Under the pieces are notes generated by a model, which searched no databases, was not told the origin of the DNA, and saw nothing but the letters and a program-made list of their open reading frames with translations. A DNA stretch of 64,000 nt, taken from assembly GCF_005048855.1 (NCBI RefSeq), contig NZ_SUME01000003.1, positions 558,001-622,000 of the forward strand, read 5' to 3'. The first letter of the stretch is position 1. Each line of letters begins with the position of its first letter. The stretch comes from Sphingobacterium olei (lineage in GTDB: Bacteria > Bacteroidota > Bacteroidia > Sphingobacteriales > Sphingobacteriaceae). This document shows, piece by piece, positions 38,229-46,822 of the stretch. Position numbers and translations under genes: made by a program.

Positions 38229-39466
38229 AATGTTTTAATGTAGCCCAAGGTAATATCTATCTGGTTTCCCTTTTCGGAGGGTTTATATTCTTGATTATAA
38301 TAAGTCGAAGATACCGAGAAAAGGTTGGTACGATTTACAGAGAAATTATACTCCGCGCCCACCTTAAATGTTTTTAATCTATAGGGCGCGTTGTCGAGTA
38401 AGTTATTGCGATTCTCCTCCGGGCTTAAGCCCGTGCCAACAAGAAATCCCAGGTAATCATTTGCGCCTTTGGTATAGTAGCGAACGGTGCCTGCGTAGGA
38501 CTGGGAAATGTTTTCCTGGCCAGGTGTAAGATAGGTGCGGAAATTGAACCAGTAGTTTTGATAGTATTTGCCCACCGAAGCCGTATACATCCAAATGTGG
38601 TCATTGAAATACAACTGGCGATAACCAACTTCCCCTTCAAAACTTTGCGGGAGATTTGCATACAGTGATACGCCAGTTCGGTAATTTGGGAATATTCCGA
38701 CATTATCCGAGTAGCCTGCTCCGACATAGAGATAAAACATTTTCGAAAGTCGAGGGTAAGCTTCTAACTCGAGCTGCAAACCATTATCTGCAAATTTATT
38801 GGCATAGTTTGTCCTAAAAATCACAGATCCGATCGGTGTAGCTCTTCTATAGCTCAGGCCTATTATATGCCAGTCATCTTCGAATTGCCTGTCAAAATGG
38901 GTAAAGGTATATGCTACACCCACTGCATTTTTAGCTGTGTATTCTTGTATGTTTTTAATCAGTGCACGAGCTTCTGTGTGCTTGGGGTTCAATTCCAACA
39001 AGCGGTTTACCGAGCTTTCTGCCGCTTCGTAGTTGTTGTTACTATAGTTTATTTTAGTTTTTAGCAACAAAAGATCTTGAGAATTAGCATGTAATGCAAT
39101 TCCCTTGTCGACAATAACATTAGCTTTGGTCGCCTGCTCGTTCCAGTATTCGAGCGACGCATAAGCCAGGAAGAAATCCTCATCCTGCACACGTCTATTT
39201 TCTAAATCTGTAAATACCGTTCGGGCAGAATCGACGTAATCGGACCAAGTATATAGGCGTCCAAGAAAAATACTGATATCTGTATATTCTGGGGCTTGTT
39301 TTAGCGCTTGTTTACTTAGTTTTATAGCTTCTAGATAATTTTTCTGATCAAATGCCTGTTGACGTGCCCTCAAAAAAAGCTCGTCAGCAGTCAGCTCGTT
39401 TTCTTGACCTATAGAGGTACAGGGAAGTATGCATGTACAGAGAAAAATAAAAAACAAAATCTTCAT
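38225..39466 (-). CDS. YaiO-like outer-membrane beta-barrel protein with TPR domain
   Basis: 413 aa from MKILFFIFLCTC (an ATG 12 nt upstream is possible), with a signal peptide ending SIGQ. Residues ~20-165 are TPR-like (ARQQAFDQKNYLEAIKLSKQALKQAPEYTDISIFLGRLYTW). Residues ~175-413 are alternating beta strands (FRTNYANKFADNGLQLELEAYP, YLYVGAGYSDNVGIFPNYR) ending in aromatic LGYIKTF, as expected for an outer-membrane barrel of the YaiO family. TPR-barrel proteins of this layout export exopolysaccharide in other systems. It faces the synthase gene with a 4-nt end overlap, so it is not in that operon but is a likely partner. Confidence 0.85.
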   Translation of the reverse strand: MKILFFIFLCTCILPCTSIGQENELTADELFLRARQQAFDQKNYLEAIKLSKQALKQAPEYTDISIFLGRLYTWSDYVDSARTVFTDLENRRVQDEDFFLAYASLEYWNEQATKANVIVDKGIALHANSQDLLLLKTKINYSNNNYEAAESSVNRLLELNPKHTEARALIKNIQEYTAKNAVGVAYTFTHFDRQFEDDWHIIGLSYRRATPIGSVIFRTNYANKFADNGLQLELEAYPRLSKMFYLYVGAGYSDNVGIFPNYRTGVSLYANLPQSFEGEVGYRQLYFNDHIWMYTASVGKYYQNYWFNFRTYLTPGQENISQSYAGTVRYYTKGANDYLGFLVGTGLSPEENRNNLLDNAPYRLKTFKVGAEYNFSVNRTNLFSVSSTYYNQEYKPSEKGNQIDITLGYIKTF

Positions 39467-39661
39467 TATAGGTGTCATTTGCGATCGTCTTACAATATTA
39501 ATTAAACTTAAATAAATTTGATTTTATATCCAAACGGTTCCGTCCGTACATATACCTAATCTAATCTTTACACCTGTTCTATTCTCCGGCTATCCCTGTA
39601 GGTCAGATTTCCTCTGAACAAATAACTGACCGTGGAACCGATATATGGATGAGGTAACTAT

Positions 39662-39961
39662 TTACGTTTTTTTTAACCATACATCTGCGTAATCTTCGGG
39701 GTGGCGTTTGAATTGTGCAAGAACATAAGGGCAAAGCGGTATGATTCTCAAATTGTTTTCTTTCGCATAATTGACTAATTGATGAAGCAATAATTTAGCA
39801 AAGCCTCTTCCTTCGTGTTCGGGGTTAACTTCGGTATGATAAACCCGAAGCTTTCCATCAGCAACTGAAATATCCATTTTTCCTGCTTTTTTATCATCTG
39901 AAAACAGTTGGACTTCACCATAGATACTATCGTCTTTAAAAACTACTTTAGTGTTTTCCAT
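39662..39961 (-). CDS. YjdJ-type small GNAT acetyltransferase-like protein
   Basis: 99-aa single-domain protein of the short GNAT group (PF14542 type). The acetyl-CoA loop is seen in VNPEHEGRGFAKLLLHQLVNYAKENNLRIIPLCPYV, where the conserved LCPY follows. The substrate is unknown. Its start overlaps the end of the upstream ferredoxin-like gene by 14 nt, so both are translated from one message. The same pairing (YjdI plus YjdJ) is known from enterobacteria and other Bacteroidota. Confidence 0.88.
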   Translation of the reverse strand: MENTKVVFKDDSIYGEVQLFSDDKKAGKMDISVADGKLRVYHTEVNPEHEGRGFAKLLLHQLVNYAKENNLRIIPLCPYVLAQFKRHPEDYADVWLKKT

Positions 39962-40190
39962 TATCCAAATCGTCTAGGTAAGTATTTCTTTTAATACTCA
40001 ATGCTCCGGATGGACATTTTGCAACCTGATCAATGAGTTCCTGTGCAGTGGCATTCTCGGCTTTTATCCAAGGGCGTTCTTTTGGATTATATACTTTTGA
40101 TAAAGTATTTACACAAACTGCCGCGTGAATGCATAATTTTGGTTTCCAAAGAATGGTAATTTCTTTGTTGGGATATTCATGTGTTTCCAT
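39948..40190 (-). CDS. YjdI-type (4Fe-4S) mono-cluster protein
   Basis: 80-aa acidic ferredoxin-like protein of the Fer4_19 group: WKPKLCIHAAVCVNTLSKVYNPKERPWI followed by LIDQVAKCPSGALSI. The Cys of CIHAAVC and AKCPSGAL would hold an iron-sulfur cluster. Its physiological partner is not established; co-translation with the GNAT protein (14-nt overlap) implies a joint role. Confidence 0.88.
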   Translation of the reverse strand: METHEYPNKEITILWKPKLCIHAAVCVNTLSKVYNPKERPWIKAENATAQELIDQVAKCPSGALSIKRNTYLDDLDNGKH

Positions 40191-40498
40191 AATCGTTCTT
40201 TTCTTAAGTTAATTCGCATTCATTAAAAATGGTGATTTTAATTTATATTTTTCCTTCTCTAGTAGATATTGTTTTTTCTTTATCTTTTTCTCACTAAAAT
40301 GGCTTTAATTCCTTTTCGGACATCAAAGATGAAGTTGTATCTATTAACATAATTGAATAGTGGATGCATGTAAGTAAATTGTAATATTCAAAGTTAGCTT
40401 TTTTTTTGCTTTATCTTTTCCTTCTGATGATATAGCTCATTTTATAGATGAAAAACAATCTCCTTCATTCGCACGTTTTATAAAAAAATCAAATTCAG
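40191..40498. other. AT-rich intergenic stretch, no gene seen
   Basis: 308 nt between two divergently oriented genes. Frames are closed by frequent stops. I see homopolymer T runs but no convincing promoter pair, hairpin terminator or RNA gene. It must contain the promoter of the yjdI-yjdJ unit. Confidence 0.5.
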
Positions 40499-40978
40499 AT
40501 GCTGTACAAGGAAGTCAATTTTCATGTAGACCAACGTAATTTAGATACCACCTCATTTAGTTACAATTGCCACGGTGAAAAGAAAGGCAAGCTAACCTAT
40601 TATTCAAAAAATGGCCATGTAATAATGATTACTCATAAGTACAATGAGTACGATCATTACGAGGCGACTGATCATTATTATGTACAAAATGACTCCCTGT
40701 ATTTCGTTTTTCAAAAAGGGGTCGCATGGAGCTTCGAATCAGGTACACCGAATGCAACTAAAGATAATGTAACAGAAGAACGGGTTTATCTAGCCGATTT
40801 AAAACCAATACAATGTTTAGAAAAAAAATATGTGATCCGATCACATGCAAATGACAATCCCGATAGCGAAACATTGAATAACCAAGAAATAGATTGTTCT
40901 TCCTCGCACAATATATATGAATCCTACCAGGTGTTGGCAAAATATTATCAGTCACCGACATCAGGGTGTTTGGAATAG
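40499..40978 (+). CDS. Hypothetical protein, possibly N-terminally truncated
   Basis: 159 aa, not recognised. The sequence is beta-rich with many aromatic and charged residues (GEKKGKLTYYSKNGHVIMITHKYNEYDHYEATDHYYVQNDSLYFVF), as in small periplasmic Bacteroidota proteins that normally carry a signal peptide or lipobox; none is present here. The frame is open only 5 codons upstream of the ATG, so the usual N-terminus may have been lost. The two Cys near the ends could be structural. Neighbouring genes at 41.2-42.0 kb are also incomplete, which fits a decaying stretch. Confidence 0.5.
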   Translation: MLYKEVNFHVDQRNLDTTSFSYNCHGEKKGKLTYYSKNGHVIMITHKYNEYDHYEATDHYYVQNDSLYFVFQKGVAWSFESGTPNATKDNVTEERVYLADLKPIQCLEKKYVIRSHANDNPDSETLNNQEIDCSSSHNIYESYQVLAKYYQSPTSGCLE

Positions 40979-41229
40979 AGAAAAAATATCAACGGTCTCT
41001 TCTGCTACGAATAACTGGGAGATGATACATCAATAAAAATGCTCTTCTTCAGGACGATCTTCTTAAAATAAATATAACTTGCTATAATATAGAATTTACT
41101 ATTTTTACAAGAGGCCATTAAGTAATCTCGCTGTAGTAATGATTGGCGACGCGCGGTTGCGGTAACAAGAAATTCGTGACAAGCCGACTAAGCCAAACCA
41201 TTAGCAGTCAATTGGACTAATAACAATCA

Positions 41230-41721
41230 TTGATAATGACGACCGATATTGTAGAAATAAACAACTTTATAGTTTTAATTGAGCAATCTAATGCCCAGAA
41301 GGATATTGTACAGCGATGTGCAATAGATGGAGATGCTGTAGGTTTTGCTTTCCTCGGCACTGACAAGAATGAACGTCTGACCAATGAAGATAAAAGCAAG
41401 CTCTTTTTGGCGAAAGAGATTATGGAGCAGCACATATGTAGCCCACCGTCATTAAGTGAATTATCAAAACTCATAGGTCTGAACAACAATAAATTAAAGA
41501 AAAACTTCAAAGAACTTTTTGGCGTTCCAGTTTTTAAATTTTTGCAGGAAGAACGTTTAAATAAAGCATACGAAATGTTAAGTACGAGTAGCGAAGGCGT
41601 TCAAGATGTGGCATGGCATGTGGGGTACGATAGCTTGAGCTCATTTTCAAATGCATTTCAAAGCAAATTTGGTGTTAGACCCAATGAAATCAAACAGCAA
41701 TTCCTTTCAAACAAATCTTAA
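41230..41721 (+). CDS. AraC-family regulator, short form (N-terminal half missing)
   Basis: 163 aa; full-length AraC relatives of this type are about 300 aa. The DNA-binding half is intact: helix-turn-helix 1 in PSLSELSKLIGLNNNKLKKNFKELFG and the signature VQDVAWHVGYDSLSSFSNAFQSKFGVRPNEIKQ. The ligand-binding half is reduced to ~60 residues with no recognisable cupin. It may still bind DNA constitutively or be a relic. It lies 74 nt before an NmrA-like fragment; AraC-NmrA pairs are common in this phylum, suggesting that both partners were cut down together. Confidence 0.72.
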   Translation: MIMTTDIVEINNFIVLIEQSNAQKDIVQRCAIDGDAVGFAFLGTDKNERLTNEDKSKLFLAKEIMEQHICSPPSLSELSKLIGLNNNKLKKNFKELFGVPVFKFLQEERLNKAYEMLSTSSEGVQDVAWHVGYDSLSSFSNAFQSKFGVRPNEIKQQFLSNKS

Positions 41722-41795
41722 TTCCTTTCAAACAAATTTAAAATAAACAGCCATCGCACCTTTGTATCATTATTAATTCATAAAAAGAATTTATC

Positions 41796-42005
41796 ATGAA
41801 ACAAAGTCAAATTTTAGTCCTTGGCGGAAAAGGAAAAACAGGAAGTAGAGTTGCGGAAAGATTACGCAACTTAGGATATGCCAATATCCGAATTGGTTCA
41901 CGGAGTGCAATGCCGGCTTTTGATTGGGAAAATCAAGACAGTTGGTCTGAGGTGGTAAAAGACGTAGAAACTATCTGTATTGGAAACTCAAAATCGAGAA
42001 ATTAA
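41796..42005 (+). pseudogene. NmrA-like NAD(P)-binding protein, N-terminal fragment
   Basis: Only 69 codons of a family that is usually ~280 aa. The Rossmann start is clear (ILVLGGKGKTGSRVAERLRNLGYANIRIGSRS, then FDWENQDSWSEVVKDVETICI), but the frame then runs into an unrelated short tail (GNSKSRN) and a stop. The next 60 nt do not continue the family in any frame. This looks like a deletion junction near base 41980. Confidence 0.8.
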
Positions 42006-42068
42006 ACGTTAAACCCTAAAAGTGTATTTATAAGTTTCGTAGCATTAAAAGCACCACAGGTTCCATCC

Positions 42069-43058
42069 TTATGCTGGAATCTGTGCTTTTTCGTAAATAA
42101 GGCCTTCTGATTTTAGCTCGTTCCAGAAATCAGCATGTGTTTCAGATTTCCACGCTTTTACATTACTTTGTACCTGATCGGTTGAACTTGCACCTGGAAT
42201 AATTGCTACAAATTCGTCAGCAGCCAACACAAAATGCATCGCTGCGGTAATTATATCTATATCATACTTTTTAGCGATTTGTGCAATCTTATCCCGTTTT
42301 TCGGTCATTCCTTTTGGGATTACATCCTTGTAATTGTAGCGGTCTCTACCCGTTATAAATCCAGAATTATAGCCCGCTCCGGAAACCAGTTTCACGCCCG
42401 CTTTTTTAACAGCAGGGAGCAAACGATCCACCGCATCTTCATGTTCTAAAATCGAATATTGTGTAGCCGATAGGCAGATATCCGGATCGGCAGCTTCTAT
42501 ACAATCCAGGATAGGTTCAATCTTATTCACACCCATCCCCCAAGCTTTGATCACGCCTTCATCACGTAGTTTTGATAATACTTTGAAGGCGCCTTCTTTC
42601 GCCTGTTTCATATAGTAATCATAGCGATCGCCCACCTGATCTTCAGATAAATCATGGATATAAACAATGTCAATATAGTCAAGGCCCGTCCGCTCTAAGC
42701 TGTCTTCAATAGATTTTTTTACCGCATCTGCTGTGTACATATGTTTGAAGTCGAAATCCAAGGGGTTTTTCCACATCGTTGGCGGCACTTCCGATTTGTG
42801 AACCGGTGTAAATAAACGGCCGATCTTGGTAGAAAAGACAAAATCTTTACGGTTTTTGTCATTCAGAAATTCGCCAAATCTTCTTTCACTTTTTGTAAGT
42901 CCGTACCATGGCGAAGTATCGTAATGTCGGATATCCAAATCCCAGGCTTCCTGCAAAATTTTCTGTGACTGTTCGTCGGTAATATTTTCGAAAGCCGTAC
43001 CGATCGCCACCCCTCCAAGACCTAATTGGTGTTCTTTTTTTAAAATACTATGGCTCAT
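42069..43058 (-). CDS. Aldo/keto reductase (D-threo-aldose 1-dehydrogenase-like)
   Basis: 329-aa NAD(P)-dependent TIM-barrel oxidoreductase. The catalytic tetrad is visible: Asp in RHYDTSPWYG with the Tyr, Lys in VFSTKIGR, and His in IVYIHDLSED. The GVAIG..FENITDEQSQKILQEAWDLDIR start and GVGVN-type central strand (WGMGVNKIEPILDCIEAADPDICLSATQYSILEH) resemble L-fucose/D-threo-aldose dehydrogenases, which oxidise free sugars, more than classical AKRs. It is a single gene and complete, in contrast to its left neighbours. Confidence 0.9.
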   Translation of the reverse strand: MSHSILKKEHQLGLGGVAIGTAFENITDEQSQKILQEAWDLDIRHYDTSPWYGLTKSERRFGEFLNDKNRKDFVFSTKIGRLFTPVHKSEVPPTMWKNPLDFDFKHMYTADAVKKSIEDSLERTGLDYIDIVYIHDLSEDQVGDRYDYYMKQAKEGAFKVLSKLRDEGVIKAWGMGVNKIEPILDCIEAADPDICLSATQYSILEHEDAVDRLLPAVKKAGVKLVSGAGYNSGFITGRDRYNYKDVIPKGMTEKRDKIAQIAKKYDIDIITAAMHFVLAADEFVAIIPGASSTDQVQSNVKAWKSETHADFWNELKSEGLIYEKAQIPA

Positions 43059-43577
43059 TATTTATATTTTTAATTTACTAATGATTTTGAGTCTTGTTAG
43101 CATAACAATAAATAACTAGAACTGTTTAAAATCCGATGAAAATGCTTACATGTGCTTCGCGGTATTAATGATTTTATAATCATTTTACGTATTGCATAAC
43201 TATATTTTCACAACTTTGATTTAATTAAAATTCATGTACCAATAAGGAAAATAATAATTTTTCACCAAATGAAACCGTTTTTCACGAGCGTTCCACTCCG
43301 GAAAAAGGGTATCTGGCAGGATATGCAGCTCTATCTCCATCATTTATTCGTCAGTCAAGCTTCATCTGCGTGCGGTAACATCATGAGTTCCTTCATCAAT
43401 CTGATTGGCCGATAATTTCGTAAAAACCTAATTCGCCAACTATTGAAATTTGTTATTGTTAGTTCAGATTTTTCCCAATATCAGGGAAAACCCTTAGCGT
43501 AAATTTCAATAATTCCCCCGATAAAGACTGCTCATTTTCTAAGCAATTTTGTTCATAATCTTATAATACTAAAAAAT
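43059..43577. other. 519-nt gap before the envelope cassette
   Basis: No family-level gene found. A 48-codon + frame at 43269-43415 (MKPFFTSVPLRKKGIWQDM..) has no recognisable relatives and no clear ribosome site. The rest is AT-rich. The region should contain the divergent promoters of the aldo/keto reductase and of the OmpA-led cassette. Confidence 0.45.
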
Positions 43578-44852
43578 ATGAAAACAAGATTGATATTTAT
43601 AGCATTTACATTGGCAATCGTATCGTCTGTAAATGCACAGGTCATCAACCCTAAAGAAACCGCAAAACGTAAAGTTGAGGACAGGACTAACAGAAAAGCT
43701 GACGATACTATTGATAAGGGGCTTGATAAGCTAGAAGAAGGCATTGGCAATATTTTCAAAAAGAAAGATAAAAAGCAAAAAGACGAAAAGTCAAACACAT
43801 CTACTAATTCCGCTAACTCGGGAAATGTTAGTGATAGTGAAAGCAGCAGTTCTGCCAGATCCAATTCCAAATTCGATTTCGAAGCGGGAGATAAGGTTTT
43901 GTATTTTGACAATTTTGAACGCCTGAATATCGGTGATTTTCCTGCCGAATTTAACACCACCGCTAGTGGCGAAATAGTGACTGTAAACGGAAAATCAGGG
44001 AAATGGCTTTCTATGACCAAAAACGGAGCTTTTATTCCCGAAAGCATTCAGGCGTTACCTGAAAATTTCACGTTGGAATTTGAAATAGGCATTACTGGTA
44101 ATATCAGTAACAACTATTCTGGATTGGGCGTCAATTTCACTACCAACAATGATGATCTGTTCAAAGATGTCGTGTTTTTCGAAGGCTCACTTTTATACTT
44201 ACATCCCGGCGATGATCTGCTTTCCGTACAAATACTTCCTAAAAATGGAACTGAAATTAATAATCAAATCCCAATGCCACAATGGTCTAAAGAAAGAAAG
44301 CCTTTTGCTAAAGTCTCTATTTGGCGACAAAGTGGTCGTTTACGAATGTACGTAAATGAAGATAAATTAATTGATATGCCTCGTTTTTTCTTAGAAAGCC
44401 AGCCATATAAAATGGCGTTTTTTAGAAGATTTTTAGAAGATTGTGAAGTCTATATTACAAATATCCGTTTTGCAATTGCTGGAGAAGACACAAGAAGCAA
44501 GCTGATTACCGACGGTAAATTTGTAACCAACGGAATTTTGTTTGATGTAAATAGCGATAACATCAAAACCGAAAGCGGTGCAGTGCTAAAAGAAATTGCA
44601 AGCACACTTCAAGAAAACCCCACAGTACGAGTAAAAATAATTGGACATACCGATAGTGATGGTGATGCAAGCACCAATCTTACCTTATCACAAAAAAGAG
44701 CATTGGCGGTAAAAAATGCTTTAATAAACTTTTATGGAATTAACGCTTCCCGAATGGAAACAGACGGGAAGGGAGAAAGCCAGCCTGTCCAATCCAATAA
44801 TACAACTTCAGGAAAAGCTCAAAATCGTAGGGTAGAGTTTATTAAACTGTAA
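43578..44852 (+). CDS. OmpA-family protein with LamG-like middle domain
   Basis: 424 aa exported protein (signal ends SVNAQ). Residues ~20-100 are a charged helical, low-complexity stalk (DKGLDKLEEGIGNIFKKKDKKQKDEK..). Residues ~110-305 are beta-rich and resemble a concanavalin/LamG fold (FTLEFEIGITGN, FAKVSIWRQSGRLRMYVNEDKL). The C-terminal ~110 residues are an OmpA/MotB peptidoglycan-binding domain (ILFDVNSDNIKTESGAVLKEIA, IIGHTDSDGDASTNLTLSQKRA). It would tether the products of the following genes to the cell wall. First gene of a long one-strand series, only 1 nt before the next ATG. Confidence 0.88.
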   Translation: MKTRLIFIAFTLAIVSSVNAQVINPKETAKRKVEDRTNRKADDTIDKGLDKLEEGIGNIFKKKDKKQKDEKSNTSTNSANSGNVSDSESSSSARSNSKFDFEAGDKVLYFDNFERLNIGDFPAEFNTTASGEIVTVNGKSGKWLSMTKNGAFIPESIQALPENFTLEFEIGITGNISNNYSGLGVNFTTNNDDLFKDVVFFEGSLLYLHPGDDLLSVQILPKNGTEINNQIPMPQWSKERKPFAKVSIWRQSGRLRMYVNEDKLIDMPRFFLESQPYKMAFFRRFLEDCEVYITNIRFAIAGEDTRSKLITDGKFVTNGILFDVNSDNIKTESGAVLKEIASTLQENPTVRVKIIGHTDSDGDASTNLTLSQKRALAVKNALINFYGINASRMETDGKGESQPVQSNNTTSGKAQNRRVEFIKL

Positions 44853-44853
44853 A

Positions 44854-45507
44854 ATGGCAATAATGAACAACGTATTAAAATTATCGATTGCTATTATTCT
44901 TTATGCATCCTGTGCAGATAGTACTGAAACGGTAAGCGTTCCAACCGATTTTGATGCGCAAAAAATAGTGTCAGCGCAAAATCAGCTACAACAAATCCTT
45001 GTAAAGGAAATGGTAGCCGACGTGGTCGATGTTCCAGTGGGAAAAATAGAAGAATACATTGAAAATAAGCTTTTGGAAAAAGGGCAATACACCGTTTTGT
45101 ACAGTTGGCCCACCGGGAAATCGATCAGCGTAAGCGATAAATACAGTATTCTGGAATACAACAGCATGGGCATCGGGTTTATTGCCACAGATGATGTGGC
45201 CATTTTTGAAGAAAAATACGGAAGCAATGCTGGGTTGCAACAACGGATTAACCAAATGGGTGCCGATAGCAATTTCAATAAAGAAATAGCCACCGCCGAA
45301 GCCAATTATTTATCGGGTTATGCACAACGAAGAACCGTAGAAAAACTGCAAAATGTAGCCACGGCTGCTTATTGGGAAAAACCGGTAAATGCGTTGCACG
45401 TATTTGCAGATAAGGTTTCGTTTACCATTACTACCAATTTTGGCGATGACGAAAACTTAGCTAAAAAAAATGCCATTCGGCTGGTAAACGAAATTCTGAA
45501 TAAATAA
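44854..45507 (+). CDS. Putative lipoprotein, unknown function
   Basis: 217 aa with lipoprotein signal MNNVLKLSIAIILYASC (Cys after YAS); the Met at 44863 may be the true start, three codons in. The mature part is mixed alpha/beta with a Ser/Gly-rich segment (YSWPTGKSISVSDKYSILEYNSMGIGFIA). The same general composition recurs in the lipoprotein encoded at 47608 (both end with an ALAKxI/IRLVNEILNK-like helix preceded by residues resembling SVAIALAKIILNK), so the two may be distant relatives. No named family recognised. Starts 1 nt after the OmpA gene, so co-translated. Confidence 0.75.
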   Translation: MAIMNNVLKLSIAIILYASCADSTETVSVPTDFDAQKIVSAQNQLQQILVKEMVADVVDVPVGKIEEYIENKLLEKGQYTVLYSWPTGKSISVSDKYSILEYNSMGIGFIATDDVAIFEEKYGSNAGLQQRINQMGADSNFNKEIATAEANYLSGYAQRRTVEKLQNVATAAYWEKPVNALHVFADKVSFTITTNFGDDENLAKKNAIRLVNEILNK

Positions 45508-45529
45508 ATCCGCACAAAAAAAATTACGA

Positions 45530-46399
45530 ATGAAAATAATATTTTTAATCATTGCCCTTTTTTTTTCCGTATCGGCATCTGCCGAAAAAGTATTGGTAGC
45601 CAATTGCACCGAAGGGCGGGGTTGCAGCTTCGAACTTAGCGATGTAGATGTCGAATTGCATAATCTCGGAGACCTAAAAGTTGGATTCGATCAAACCCTT
45701 GTTTTTGGCAAGACCAAAGATGGAAAGGACGTGCAATATGTAATAAAAAAACCTAGAGAAGCGATAGATAAAGATTGGGGTGGTGATGGGTTTACACAAA
45801 TCGGATTATTCAATCCGCATATCCAACCCGCAGACGGACAATGGAATGCGGCTTATGGCAATTCTACCGGAAACGATTGTTATGGCATTGGCAACCTTGG
45901 CGCTTTTATGAAAAAGCAACAAGGTGCAGGGTCAGCAGGTAATGGCGATGTCACTTTCAGGTATCCATTTAATCCATCGCAGCTTTTTCCGTCGAGCGAA
46001 ATGCGTTGGATAAAGACAGGATATAACACCTATAAAGGTTTACTCGATTTAGGTAGCAATAAAATAAGCGGTATGAAACTGCACTACAACATAACCATTG
46101 TAAGTTCCAAAAAGATAGAAACTTTTTATACGGTAGAAATAAAAATACCTACAAAAGAAACCTGCAAAGGTACAATTCCGGTAACTTTTATCCTCATCAA
46201 GGAAAAGGAAACAGAAGTTCCTTTTAGCGATGAAGAGAAGGTTGAGGACGACTTATTGCCTGTAATCCCGAAAGGAAAAGAAGATGATTTGCTTCCAGTA
46301 AAAACCAAAAAAGACGATTTGCTTCCGGTAGAACCGGGTAAAAAGCCTAAAACAAAGGTCGACAGACTAGATCACCCTAAAGTGGAGCGGATTAAATAA
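45530..46399 (+). CDS. Secreted protein with CxxGxGC motif and DDLLPV repeat tail
   Basis: 289 aa; signal peptide ends SASA. Near the mature N-terminus is VANCTEGRGCSFELSDVDV, and a similar IAICEQGKGCEIMEIKI stands at the same place in the protein encoded at 49480, which suggests a shared domain or a common disulfide. The middle is beta-rich with many Gly, Trp and Asn. The C-terminus has three copies of DDLLPV separated by Lys-rich spacers (~residues 240-270), a linear-repeat tail that looks like a docking segment. Function unknown; fourth position in the envelope series is taken by a membrane protein 41 nt downstream. Confidence 0.72.
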   Translation: MKIIFLIIALFFSVSASAEKVLVANCTEGRGCSFELSDVDVELHNLGDLKVGFDQTLVFGKTKDGKDVQYVIKKPREAIDKDWGGDGFTQIGLFNPHIQPADGQWNAAYGNSTGNDCYGIGNLGAFMKKQQGAGSAGNGDVTFRYPFNPSQLFPSSEMRWIKTGYNTYKGLLDLGSNKISGMKLHYNITIVSSKKIETFYTVEIKIPTKETCKGTIPVTFILIKEKETEVPFSDEEKVEDDLLPVIPKGKEDDLLPVKTKKDDLLPVEPGKKPKTKVDRLDHPKVERIK

Positions 46400-46440
46400 T
46401 AAAACTCAGCTTACATAACAAATAACAAACCATTATCACG

Positions 46441-46800
46441 ATGAAACAAGAAAAAAGTATTACGAAAGTAGCGACGGACAGCACGATACAAGAAGGCAGA
46501 AGCACAGCCATTATTGCCTACATTACTTTGATAGGACTTATAATAGCCTTTGTACAAAACGACGAAAAGAAAAACGCCTTTGCCAATTACCATATTCGCC
46601 AGAGTCTGGGATTAATTTTTACCGGGATAGCGCTATTCATTGTAGGGCTAATACCCCTATTAGGATGGTTAATTTCCATTTTAGGAACCATTGCAGTAAT
46701 CATACTTTGGATAATGGGATTGATGAACGCCGTAAACGGAAAGCAGCAGCCCATTCCATTATTGGGCAATCTGTACAATAAATGGTTGGCAAATATTTAA
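46441..46800 (+). CDS. DUF4870-like small membrane protein
   Basis: 119 aa with three to four hydrophobic helices (~23-38, ~55-72, ~75-102). The pattern AIIAYITLIGLIIAFVQNDEKKNAFANYHIRQSLGLIFTGI..GLMNAVNGKQQPIPLLGNL matches the Tic20/DUF4870 style of small inner-membrane proteins. It is the only inner-membrane protein without a kinase domain in this series and could be its cytoplasmic-membrane component. No function is known for the family. Confidence 0.82.
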   Translation: MKQEKSITKVATDSTIQEGRSTAIIAYITLIGLIIAFVQNDEKKNAFANYHIRQSLGLIFTGIALFIVGLIPLLGWLISILGTIAVIILWIMGLMNAVNGKQQPIPLLGNLYNKWLANI

Positions 46801-46822
46801 TCTTAAATTCAGAAAAAACATC

